Assembly (NCBI GenBank): GCA_002314645.1
Contig: DCGS01000034.1
Location: 1 to 6,871, forward strand
Direction: 5' to 3'
Source of the DNA: Ruminococcaceae bacterium UBA1772
GTDB lineage: Bacteria; Bacillota; Clostridia; Oscillospirales; Acutalibacteraceae
DNA length: 6,871 nucleotides
Below are positions 1-5,612 of this stretch, piece by piece. The position numbers were made by a program, and so were the translations under genes. The notes under the pieces were generated by a model. It was given only the letters and a program-made list of their open reading frames with translations. It ran no database searches and was not told the DNA's origin. Position 1 is the first letter of the stretch. The number at the start of each line of letters is the position of its first letter.

Positions 1-636
1 TATTCAGCAAGCAAGAAGGCAAACAAGGCTAAGTGCAAGAAGGAAATTGAAGAGAAATACGGTTTTGAACACAAGCCAGATGTTCCTGTTATTTCACTTA
101 TTTCACGCCTTGTATCTCATAAGGGCCTTGACCTTGTAACAGCAATAATTGACGAACTCCTCAACACTACTGAAGTTCGTTTCATTGTTCTTGGTGCGGG
201 CGATTCACACTACGAAGACTACTTCCGCGGAGTGGCATCAAGACACCCTGATAAATTCCGTCTTGAGCTTGGATTCAATCCAGTTCTTGCAAGGCAAATT
301 TATGCAGCATCAGACATTTTCCTTATGCCTTCTAAGAGTGAGCCATGTGGCCTCTCACAGATGATTGCTCTCAGATATGGTGCTCTTCCAATTGTTCGTG
401 AAACAGGCGGTCTTAAAGACTCCATTACTGACTGTGGCGACGGAAAAGGAAACGGATTCACATTCAAAACATACAATGCACATGATATGCTTTGGGCTAT
501 CCAGAGAAGTGTTGATCTTTACTACAATAATAAGGCAGAGTGGAAAAAGGTCGTAACTCGTGCAATGAAGTGTGACAACAGCTGGGGTAAATCAGCTGAA
601 CTTTATATCCAAATGTATAAAGAGGCCCTTTCATAA
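1..636 (+). CDS. glgA: Glycogen synthase (ADP-glucose type), C-terminal part only
   Basis: This is the last 211 codons of a GT5-family glycogen synthase, which adds glucose from ADP-glucose to the non-reducing end of a growing alpha-1,4-glucan in the cytoplasm. The frame is open from base 1, so the start and the N-terminal Rossmann domain lie outside the window; full-length family members are about 480 aa. What is visible is the C-terminal nucleotide-sugar-binding domain: ISRLVSHKGLDL (fragment residues 34-45, with the Arg and Lys that contact the ADP-glucose phosphates in this family), VLGAGD, then PSKSEPCGLSQM around residues 110-121 carrying the family's conserved Glu (E114) and Cys (C116), followed by GGLKDSI and NGFTF. 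The tail SWGKSAELYIQMYKEAL is the usual GlgA ending. It is probably the last gene of a glycogen operon, since a strong terminator hairpin follows 10 bases after the stop. The identification is firm; nothing upstream can be judged. Confidence 0.96.
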   Translation, partial: YSASKKANKAKCKKEIEEKYGFEHKPDVPVISLISRLVSHKGLDLVTAIIDELLNTTEVRFIVLGAGDSHYEDYFRGVASRHPDKFRLELGFNPVLARQIYAASDIFLMPSKSEPCGLSQMIALRYGALPIVRETGGLKDSITDCGDGKGNGFTFKTYNAHDMLWAIQRSVDLYYNNKAEWKKVVTRAMKCDNSWGKSAELYIQMYKEALS

Positions 637-646
637 ACATAAAAAC

Positions 647-684
647 AAAGTGGGTTTTAGTCCATTGACTGAAACCCACTTTTT
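647..684. terminator. Bidirectional intrinsic terminator between glgA and the HTH gene
   Basis: The arms AAAGTGGGTTTTAGTC (647-662) and GACTGAAACCCACTTT (667-682) pair over 16 positions with a single G-U wobble and a 4-base loop CATT. On the + strand the stem runs into TTTT (681-684) and serves glgA. On the - strand it is followed by TTGTTTTTATG, so it can equally end the converging HTH gene, whose stop is at 706. The stem is long for a terminator. Confidence 0.88.
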
Positions 685-705
685 AATTATAATTCTTTTA
701 TTAAA

Positions 706-1320
706 TTACATTAAATTAGCAATAGTAATATTGAGGAAATCGTTTACCCAAGAATCTATTGTTGTAACTGCTAAAGGAGCCTTTTCCTTTTTTGGTTTTC
801 CAGGAAGGGACTCCATACTTGCAATTGCAGGTGAAATAGTATTTGCAAGGAATGTAATTCTATTAAAATTCCTATCCTCTGGTGGTATCCACTCTCTTGG
901 AATAATTCCACGCTTAATTCCGCAATATATTGAGAAATATGTTGCAAGACCATAAGCCTGGATAATAAACTTCATGAGTTCTGGATCGCTTGCCATATGA
1001 GAAGTTGCAACAATGGCAGCACGAACAATAGTATCTGGAGTCATTTCACCATCTTCTGGTATATCCATAATTTGACTCTGGTTTTCAACTTGAATTGTAC
1101 TATTTGAATTTCCAAGCAAATAGTCGCAAGTTACACCATAGTAATTTGCAGCTCTTACAACAAAGGAAAGACCGCACTCTCTGACACCATTCTCATAGTG
1201 GGAAAGGAGCGCCTGTGAAATACCCAAGTCCTTTGCAGCTTGTTTCTGACTAATTTTTTTGTTTTTTCTAAGCTCAACAAGCCTTGTTTGGAAAACGCCC
1301 TCTTGCAATTTTGCAGGCAT
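706..1320 (-). CDS. XRE-family HTH transcriptional regulator with unrecognised C-terminal domain
   Basis: A 204-aa DNA-binding protein, most likely a cytoplasmic repressor or regulator. Residues about 12-68 form a lambda-Cro/C1-type helix-turn-helix: TRLVELRKNKKISQKQAAKD leads into LGISQALLSHYENG (32-45), the classic second and third helices, and then YYGVTCDYLLG (60-70), the typical end of the domain. Residues about 71-204 are not a domain I recognise. They look mainly helical (TPDTIVRAAIVATSHMASDP, then a hydrophobic YGLATYFSIYCGIKRG stretch) and could sense a ligand or dimerise; this is inference. The start is supported by GAGGTGG (1331-1325) four bases upstream of the ATG. The gene is divergent from the phosphatase operon and converges on glgA. 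A TTGCCT/TATAAT promoter and a short palindrome lie upstream, so self-regulation is plausible. The target genes cannot be read from the sequence. Confidence 0.86.
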   Translation of the reverse strand: MPAKLQEGVFQTRLVELRKNKKISQKQAAKDLGISQALLSHYENGVRECGLSFVVRAANYYGVTCDYLLGNSNSTIQVENQSQIMDIPEDGEMTPDTIVRAAIVATSHMASDPELMKFIIQAYGLATYFSIYCGIKRGIIPREWIPPEDRNFNRITFLANTISPAIASMESLPGKPKKEKAPLAVTTIDSWVNDFLNITIANLM

Positions 1321-1337
1321 AAAACCACCTCATATTA

Positions 1338-1348
1338 TACAATTTGTA
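1338..1348. promoter_or_regulatory. Short palindrome, candidate operator of the HTH regulator
   Basis: TACAA-T-TTGTA is a perfect 5-bp inverted repeat around one base, located in the probable 5' leader of the HTH gene and upstream of the phosphatase operon. Small symmetric sites of this kind are typical operators for XRE dimers. The position and symmetry are seen; the binding is inferred. At this length and base composition a chance palindrome is quite possible. Confidence 0.35.
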
Positions 1349-1371
1349 ATAAATATTGCACATTTTTCACT

Positions 1372-1395
1372 AATTATACTCTAAATTATACTCGG
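1372..1395. repeat. Tandem 12-bp repeat containing -10-like boxes on both strands
   Basis: AATTATACTC occurs at 1372-1381 and again at 1384-1393, exactly 12 bases apart. Each copy reads TATACT on the + strand (usable as a -10 for the phosphatase operon from the first copy, 1375-1380) and TATAAT on the - strand (usable by the HTH gene). No convincing -35 partner is visible for the + strand promoter. The second + strand box is too close to the ribosome binding site at 1394-1398 to be useful in that direction. Confidence 0.6.
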
Positions 1396-1401
1396 AGGCA
1401 A
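1373..1401 (-). promoter_or_regulatory. Probable promoter of the HTH gene
   Basis: On the - strand, TTGCCT (1401-1396, 4 of 6 to the -35 consensus) is separated by 17 bases from a perfect TATAAT (1378-1373). Transcription would start near 1366, giving a leader of roughly 45 bases. The -35 overlaps the ribosome binding site and spacer just before the phosphatase start at 1404, so the two divergent units share this DNA. Confidence 0.55.
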
Positions 1402-1403
1402 CT

Positions 1404-2055
1404 ATGAAAACTTACAGAATTCACCTCATCCGTCACGGATTAACACAGGGTAACATTGATGGAACTTATGTAGGACATAAGGATATTCCCGTTTGTGAGC
1501 AAGGCATCAGAACAGCTTCAGCAAATGAAGGAGGATTATGTATATCCAGACGTTCCTGTTGTATTCTGCAGCCCACTTACAAGATGTAGACAAACTGCAG
1601 AAATTATTTATCCGGACATGGAACCAGTAATAATCAACGAGTTAATTGAATACAATTTTGGTGAATTTGAAGGCAAGACAGCTGACGAACTTAAAAAGGA
1701 CGAGCTCTTCTCTGAGTGGCTTTCTGGTGGTGTGGATGCCGCGCCTCCTTTTGGCGAATCAAACGGTGAGTTTGGCAAGCGCGTTGGAAATGCCATTGAA
1801 AAAATCATTGAAGGAATGCTCAAAACTGGCACTACAGAAACCTCAATTGTTACCCACGGTGGTGTAATTATGGGTATTATGTCAATGTTTGCCCTTCCTG
1901 AACTTCCAATGCCAGAATGGCTTGTACCTAATGGCTGTGGTTATACTGTTCTTATTACCCCTTCCCTTTGGACACACGCAAGAAAGTTTGAGGCAATTGC
2001 TGAACTCCCTTACATAATTGCAGATGAAGACGAGGAGGAAGACTATGTCGATTAA
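1404..2055 (+). pseudogene. Histidine phosphatase family protein, frame broken by one extra base near 1509
   Basis: This is a phosphoglycerate-mutase-like (histidine phosphatase) enzyme that would remove a phosphate from a small metabolite; the substrate is unknown. From the ATG at 1404 (GGAGG at 1394-1398) the frame reads IHLIRHGLTQGN, with the catalytic RHG (H11), through IPVCEQGI ending at 1508, and then degenerates to a stop at 1587-1589. One base later, from 1510, another frame continues the family pattern as EQLQQMKEDYVYPDVPVVF, CSPLTRCRQTAEIIYP, EYNFGEFEG and the second catalytic histidine in IVTHGG (codon 1855-1857), ending at 2055. Skipping a single base, for example A1509, restores one protein of 216 aa with H11 and H151 and the expected junction GIEQL. 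The cause may be a sequencing indel, a real recent mutation or, less likely, programmed frameshifting. Sequence on both sides is otherwise well preserved, so decay would be very recent. The protein ends in an acidic tail (ADEDEEEDYVD) and overlaps the HAD gene by 11 bases. Confidence 0.85.
2033..2038 (+). promoter_or_regulatory. Ribosome binding site fixing the HAD start at 2045
   Basis: A perfect AGGAGG lies six bases before the ATG at 2045. It sits inside the Glu/Asp codons of the upstream phosphatase's acidic tail. This favours 2045 over the in-frame ATGs at 2018 and 2024, which would add a non-conserved basic leader before the conserved IKGAIFDMDGT. Confidence 0.85.
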
Positions 2056-2695
2056 AGGCGCAATCTTCGACATGGATGGAACCCTTCTTGACTCAATGCA
2101 TGCGTGGGTTAAAATTGGTGAAAGATATATAAAGACAAAAGGAATAGTTCTTTCCGATGAACAAAAAGGTCTTGTCGGTGGAATGCTCCTTGAAGAAATG
2201 TCGGAGTACTTAAAAAAGGAATTTGATTTTAATCTTGCTCCACCTGAAATTGTTGCTGAAATAAACAGAATGGTGGAAGACGAATATTTCCATAAAATAG
2301 TGGCAAAGCCAGGTGTTAGAGAATTCCTTGAAACACTCAAGGAAAATAACATCAAAATGTGTGTTGCCACCGCAACAGACAGATATATTACTGAGGCAGT
2401 TTTAGAACGTCTTGATCTTCTTAAGTATTTTGAGTGCATATTCACCTGTGGAGAACTCCACGTAGACAAATCCACTCCAGATATTTATGACAGGGCTTTG
2501 GAAGCACTAGGAACAAAAAAAGAAGAAACATACGTTTTTGAAGATACATATCTTCCAATTTCAACCCTTCACAAGGCTGGGTACAAGTTTGTAGCTGTAT
2601 CTGACAAATGGTCAAAACACAGAGAAGAGGATATTAAAAAAATTTCCAAAATCTTTGTTGAAGACCTTAGCACACTTGACATAAACACACTATAA
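2045..2695 (+). CDS. HAD-family phosphohydrolase (beta-phosphoglucomutase/phosphoglycolate phosphatase-like)
   Basis: A 216-aa cytoplasmic HAD-superfamily hydrolase. Motif I is FDMDGT (D9 the nucleophile, D11 the acid/base). A helical cap (subclass C1) occupies about residues 15-85 (HAWVKIGERYIKTKGIVLSD onward). Motif II is the VATAT segment, motif III the Lys in DKSTPDIY, and motif IV the acidic pair in VFEDTY. After motif IV the usual Gly of the ED-x-x-x-G type is replaced (FEDTYLPISTLHKAGYKFVAV), which resembles a clostridial subgroup of these enzymes rather than classic phosphoglycolate phosphatase; that placement is from memory. The substrate is unknown, probably a sugar phosphate or similar small phosphomonoester. 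The gene overlaps the histidine phosphatase by 11 bases and carries its own strong AGGAGG, so the two are translationally coupled and likely act on related metabolites. A hairpin terminator follows four bases after the stop. Confidence 0.9.
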   Translation: MSIKGAIFDMDGTLLDSMHAWVKIGERYIKTKGIVLSDEQKGLVGGMLLEEMSEYLKKEFDFNLAPPEIVAEINRMVEDEYFHKIVAKPGVREFLETLKENNIKMCVATATDRYITEAVLERLDLLKYFECIFTCGELHVDKSTPDIYDRALEALGTKKEETYVFEDTYLPISTLHKAGYKFVAVSDKWSKHREEDIKKISKIFVEDLSTLDINTL

Positions 2696-2698
2696 AAT

Positions 2699-2735
2699 AA
2701 AGCGTACGACAAGCCGTCGTACGCTTTTCTTTTTT
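2699..2735. terminator. Intrinsic terminator of the phosphatase operon, shared with the converging operon
   Basis: AAAGCGTACGAC (2699-2710) pairs perfectly with GTCGTACGCTTT (2716-2727) around the loop AAGCC, followed on the + strand by TTTTCTTTTTT. On the - strand the stem begins only six bases after the stop codon of the membrane-protein gene (2736-2734), and its 3' side reads TTATTTTATAG, a poorer U-tract. It probably serves both convergent operons. The - gene's stop codon lies in the T-tract itself. Confidence 0.92.
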
Positions 2736-3264
2736 ATATTACAAGAGCTAAAACATATGGGAATGCATAGGAAAAAGCAATAGAGGTAATAAGTGTAATT
2801 CCAAACCTTTCAATATATGCACCACCGTACATTACAGCAGCAGGAATAAACATAAATATTTTAGAAATCATTTTTGCCTTTGATTCCTTGCCGTAAAGAT
2901 AGCCCCACATATTTACCGCATCCTCTAAAAGAGGGAAGCAATTTGTAAGAATAGATATTCCAAAATAAATGAATACAACAGAAAGAATATTTACCTTTCC
3001 AAGGTAAAAAAGATTCATAGATGCTGGAATAATCATAATTAAACCACTGAGCAAAGCAATTATATGTGGCATAAAGCAAATACCAAAGCTTCCTTTTTGC
3101 TTTGCAAGGACGTGTTCAATATGACCACAGAGTTCATTCTTCTGAATGTACCTTGAAAACTCAACTGGAATATCAAACATTCTACATGACAAATGCTCAA
3201 GGAATGCTTTAAAGAGTGTTCCAGGAATTGTAATTATCTTAACTAAAAAATAAATCATTTCCAT
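2734..3264 (-). CDS. Uncharacterised multi-pass membrane protein with Cys/His cluster
   Basis: I do not recognise this 176-aa protein with confidence. After a short hydrophobic N-terminus (EMIYFLVKIITIPGTLFKAF) there is an amphipathic region with clustered potential metal ligands: E23-H24-L-S-C27, then ELCGHIEH with C46, H48, E50 and H51. About four membrane segments follow (roughly residues 61-83, 90-112, 132-150 and 154-176). Between the second and third is NCFPLLEDAVNMWGYLYG, which looks conserved in character. The cluster recalls metal-dependent membrane proteins, but there is no HExxH protease motif, so no activity is assigned. The ATG at 3264 is preferred to the in-frame ATG at 3258 because AAGGGGTGA lies six bases before it. 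It overlaps the upstream 470-aa gene by 10 bases, so the two are almost certainly co-translated and probably work together at the membrane. Confidence 0.8.
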   Translation of the reverse strand: MEMIYFLVKIITIPGTLFKAFLEHLSCRMFDIPVEFSRYIQKNELCGHIEHVLAKQKGSFGICFMPHIIALLSGLIMIIPASMNLFYLGKVNILSVVFIYFGISILTNCFPLLEDAVNMWGYLYGKESKAKMISKIFMFIPAAVMYGGAYIERFGITLITSIAFSYAFPYVLALVI

Positions 3265-4667
3265 GAGAAGTCACCCCTTCCCTCTGTGAATACCTTCTCC
3301 ACGGTTAATTTTCCATTTATGATTTTATTTACATCAGGAGAAAGATCATATCCAGATTCCTCAAGTTCTTCACAAAGTGAATTATATGTTTCCTTGTCTC
3401 CTGTCAATGCGGAGCAAAGAGCATACATACTTGTAGCCTGAAGATATGTTGTAAGAGTTGTAGCGTTATTATATGCAACCTCAGCATAGTTCTTAGCTGT
3501 TTCTGTCTTTCCTTCAACTAAATCTATAACGCTAATCTGGTAGTTAATCATTGGATCTTCTTTTGCAAGCTTTAATCCCTTGTTACACTCACCTATTGCC
3601 AATGCAAGGTTACCTTTCATTCTGTATGCAACTGACTTGTAAAGATATACATAAGTACTTTCGGAATTTACCTCAGCAAGCTGCGATGTATAAGTAAGTA
3701 CTTCATCATACTTACCTTGGTTAAGTGAAACCTCTGCCAAAAGAGGTAAATACAAGGTCTTAAGATTTGGTCCAAGCTCCTGAATTTTCTTTACACATTC
3801 AAGCTGAACCTCTGCATCTTGCTCATAAACAACTGAAGCTAGGTATTTATAATAATAGGCCATTGGGTTTTCAGTAAGCATTGCTGTCTTAACACCGGCA
3901 TCATATGATTCAACAAATTTGTCATATGTCTTTGCAGACTGCATGCTTGAATCATATATATCATAAATTCTTGAGAAGTTTCCAATTTCTTCTTTAAGCT
4001 CTCTTATATGCTTGCTGCTACTCTTGTTAATTGCACTTCCAGCATAATATGTGCTAATGAAGTCGGTTAATTCTTCGTATGAGTCTACACCTATTTTGTA
4101 GTAAAGGTCTGCCTGTCTTTCAAGGTACTTAGAACCATAGTTCTCATCTGTAACCTTTATTTCTGCGTTTATATTGTCATATGCATTAAGAGCAGACATA
4201 AGTTTGCCCTGACGGACAAGCTGTTCTGCATCGGCAGTTCCCTTGTATACAGGGAAGGAAATAGCAAAGAAGCTACATGCTAGGAACACAAGTACCATAA
4301 TTACAACTGGTATGAACCATTTGTACCACTCAAATGGGTAGTGCTTCATGTTTTCAAGGCATTCGTCGCAGTATACACCGTCTTCGTTTGCCTGACGTTC
4401 ACCGCAGCACTCACACTTTGGTCCAAGAAGTCCTGCTTTTCTGAGCTTCTTTTCCTCGGCAGCAGCCTTAACAAAGTCCTTCCAGTCTGCGTCTGGATTC
4501 TCATCCATCATTTTATCTATTTCGCCTTGGAACAAATCCTTAAGGCCCTCAAGTTCTGCGTGAAGTTCCTCTGGGTCAATTCCTGTTTCTGGATCAAGTG
4601 GTATGGTTTCTTCGTCTGGCTCTGGGATTTCTTCTTCAAATTCTTCGAGCTTTTCGTTTTCAGCCAT
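3255..4667 (-). CDS. Zinc-ribbon, single-TM protein with TPR-like extracytoplasmic repeats
   Basis: A 470-aa membrane-anchored protein without an assigned function. In order: a strongly acidic N-terminus (residues 1-60, e.g. EEFEEEIPEPDEE); a short zinc ribbon C85-x2-C88 ... C100-x2-C103 (CECCGERQ to YCDEC); one hydrophobic segment at about 118-138 (WFIPVVIMVLVFLACSFFAI); and a long helical region, 145-470, with TPR-like pairs such as AEQLVRQGKLMSALNAYDNI, LAEVSLNQGKYDEVLTYTSQ and YKSVAYRMKGNLALAIGECN. There is no N-terminal signal peptide. Basic residues just before the TM segment suggest the zinc ribbon is inside and the repeats outside, which is inference. AAGGAGG lies about six bases before the ATG. 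It is the first gene of a two-gene operon with the 176-aa membrane protein. Zinc-ribbon-plus-TM architectures are common in Firmicutes, usually uncharacterised; a scaffold or envelope-stress role is possible but unproven. Confidence 0.85.
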   Translation of the reverse strand: MAENEKLEEFEEEIPEPDEETIPLDPETGIDPEELHAELEGLKDLFQGEIDKMMDENPDADWKDFVKAAAEEKKLRKAGLLGPKCECCGERQANEDGVYCDECLENMKHYPFEWYKWFIPVVIMVLVFLACSFFAISFPVYKGTADAEQLVRQGKLMSALNAYDNINAEIKVTDENYGSKYLERQADLYYKIGVDSYEELTDFISTYYAGSAINKSSSKHIRELKEEIGNFSRIYDIYDSSMQSAKTYDKFVESYDAGVKTAMLTENPMAYYYKYLASVVYEQDAEVQLECVKKIQELGPNLKTLYLPLLAEVSLNQGKYDEVLTYTSQLAEVNSESTYVYLYKSVAYRMKGNLALAIGECNKGLKLAKEDPMINYQISVIDLVEGKTETAKNYAEVAYNNATTLTTYLQATSMYALCSALTGDKETYNSLCEELEESGYDLSPDVNKIINGKLTVEKVFTEGRGDFSWK

Positions 4668-4698
4668 AAAAACCCTCCTTAAATACTAACTGCCTTAT

Positions 4699-4704
4699 AT
4701 TATA
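4699..4704 (-). promoter_or_regulatory. Probable -10 box of the zinc-ribbon/membrane operon
   Basis: A perfect TATAAT on the - strand places the transcription start near 4692, with the AAGGAGG of the first gene at 4680-4674. No good -35 is visible 16-18 bases upstream; that stretch is the T-rich tail of the thiT terminator. The promoter is therefore either weak or relies on an upstream AT-rich element. Confidence 0.45.
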
Positions 4705-4729
4705 TAATAACAAACCTTAAAAATAAATG

Positions 4730-4766
4730 AAAAAAGGGCAACTCACAAAATAAATGTGAATTGCCC
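4730..4766 (-). terminator. Intrinsic terminator of thiT
   Basis: Read on the - strand, GGGCAATTCACA (4766-4755) pairs with TGTGAGTTGCCC (4747-4736) with one A-C mismatch and a 7-base loop, then TTTTTT (4735-4730). It lies about 40 bases after the thiT stop and directly before the promoter of the downstream operon, so the two units are transcriptionally separated. Confidence 0.85.
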
Positions 4767-4807
4767 ATCTTGGATATTACCTTTTGTCGTCAAGTGAGAA
4801 CTAAATA

Positions 4808-5407
4808 TTAGTTGCTTTTTCCTGTCTTAAGCATTCCGTTTTCATCAAGTCTTGGGAAGAAGAACTTGAGAAGGGCAAGAATACCAATAACTGTAATAAT
4901 TGTTTCTGGAATCATGTAACCAGCATTATAAGATGCTGAATATGCAAGGATTGGACCCATTGCTGCACCGTCTGTCCAGTCTGCCCAAATTGTTGCGCCG
5001 CTTATGAAATGACAGAGGAATCTGATTACACAAACCATTACTGTACCAGCTGTAAGAGCTGCATACTGATTCTTAATTTTGTTCTTAAAGATTCCACCAA
5101 GACCAAGAAGAGTGTATGGGAGAATGTAATCAAAAAGAACAAGGATTAAATAAGAGCCAATGCCCTTAACATATGCAAAGTTTCCAAGTCCGAAAAGAAC
5201 TTGAATGCATGAGAATACGAAGCCAGTTGTAAGGCCCCATGGTGTTCCAAAAATGTATGCAAGAGCAATGATTGGAACCTGGCTGAAGATTGTAACGCCG
5301 CCACCCTGTAAAAATGGTGACTCAAATGTTGCAACCTCATTAAGAATTGTAGCAAGTGCAATTAAAATTGCAGATACTACTAAACGATAAGTAGTGTTGT
5401 TTTTCAT
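4808..5407 (-). CDS. thiT: Thiamine transporter ThiT, S component of an ECF transporter
   Basis: A 199-aa, roughly six-helix membrane protein that binds thiamine outside the cell and hands it to a shared energising module (EcfA, EcfA', EcfT, not in this window). Helix 1 holds the AxxxA motif used to dock on EcfT (SAILIALATIL, A13 and A17). The C-terminal half carries the thiamine-site signature: RFLCHFISG with H133, W141 eight residues later, and YSASYNAGYMIPE with Y156 and N161. The H-to-W and Y-to-N spacings match the substrate-binding His125/Trp133 and Tyr146/Asn151 pairs described for Lactococcus lactis ThiT. Length is normal for the family. The start is set by AAGGA (5420-5416) eight bases before the ATG. 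The gene is monocistronic with its own terminator. A TPP riboswitch in its leader is independent support for thiamine as the substrate and for repression when TPP is abundant. Confidence 0.95.
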   Translation of the reverse strand: MKNNTTYRLVVSAILIALATILNEVATFESPFLQGGGVTIFSQVPIIALAYIFGTPWGLTTGFVFSCIQVLFGLGNFAYVKGIGSYLILVLFDYILPYTLLGLGGIFKNKIKNQYAALTAGTVMVCVIRFLCHFISGATIWADWTDGAAMGPILAYSASYNAGYMIPETIITVIGILALLKFFFPRLDENGMLKTGKSN

Positions 5408-5417
5408 AATTTTCTTC

Positions 5418-5523
5418 CTTTCCTACGCAGGCATTATCCTGATCAGGTTCGGGTACTAAGTACCACAGGGACATATAACTTTTGGTATAATCTCAGCCGA
5501 AGAACATTCAGCGCCCCCGAAAA
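5418..5523 (-). promoter_or_regulatory. TPP riboswitch (THI element) controlling thiT
   Basis: Read on the - strand, the leader shows the THI-box core in order: GGGGGCGC, CTGAGA (5496-5491), ACCCGAACCTGATC, then AGGATAATGCCTGCG. P2 is GCTGAA (5512-5507) with TTCGGC (5501-5496). The stem before GCG is CAGG/CCTG where the common form is CTGG/CCAG, a compensatory change that keeps the pairing. P1 is short: TTTTC (5523-5519) with GAAAG (5422-5418). The 3' strand of P1 overlaps the AAGGA used by thiT, and no terminator fits between aptamer and start. Control is therefore most likely translational, with TPP binding hiding the ribosome site (inference). The variable P3 region holds an extra self-complementary GGTACTTAGTACC. 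Confidence 0.95.
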
Positions 5524-5545
5524 CCATATTCACTTGACGGAAAAC

Positions 5546-5573
5546 ATTGTATCATTTTAGAAAAGAATGTCAA
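5546..5573 (-). promoter_or_regulatory. Promoter of thiT
   Basis: A perfect -35 TTGACA (5573-5568) is followed after 16 bases by TACAAT (5551-5546), which is preceded by TGA and so also forms an extended -10 (TGnTACAAT). Transcription should start near 5539, leaving about 16 bases before the aptamer. This is the best sigma-A-type promoter in the window. Confidence 0.85.
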
Positions 5574-5586
5574 TATTGCATATTGA
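5570..5586. repeat. 17-bp palindrome over the thiT -35 box
   Basis: TCAATAT-TGC-ATATTGA has perfect 7-bp arms around three bases. The left arm covers most of the thiT -35 and the rest lies between the thiT and typA promoters. It could be an operator; it could also be chance in AT-rich DNA. Confidence 0.4.
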
Positions 5587-5612
5587 AAAGTAAAATAAGT
5601 TATGTTAATATG

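Noticed and set aside
572..955. 127-codon open frame on the + strand
   Set aside because: It crosses the glgA end and the terminator hairpin and is antisense to the HTH gene; it has no ribosome site.
1334..1339. TATAAT on the - strand as -10 of the HTH gene
   Set aside because: The transcript would begin near 1327, inside the GAGGTGG ribosome site, leaving almost no leader. The TATAAT at 1378-1373 with TTGCCT is better placed.
1495..2055. Separate gene starting at GTG 1495
   Set aside because: It would lack the RHG nucleophile region and has no well-placed ribosome site; the sequence is better explained as the second part of the frame-broken phosphatase.
1882..2475. 197-codon open frame on the - strand opposite the phosphatase/HAD genes
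   Set aside because: It lies antisense to two genes with clear family motifs and spans their junction; the translation has no recognisable motif.
4254..4320. Lipoprotein-like LAC in the membrane segment of the zinc-ribbon protein
   Set aside because: It lies about 130 residues from the N-terminus, the -3 residue is Phe, and it sits within the TM segment; it is not a signal peptide II site.
4341..4682. 113-codon open frame on the + strand rich in Phe/Leu
   Set aside because: It is the complement of the Glu/Lys-rich N-terminus of the zinc-ribbon protein; the hydrophobic look is a by-product of that composition.
4788..5539. Inverted 10-bp repeat CGTCAAGTGA (4788-4797) and TCACTTGACG (5530-5539) flanking thiT with its riboswitch
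   Set aside because: A 10-bp match over this distance is expected by chance fairly often, there is no transposase or target duplication, and the match does not extend.
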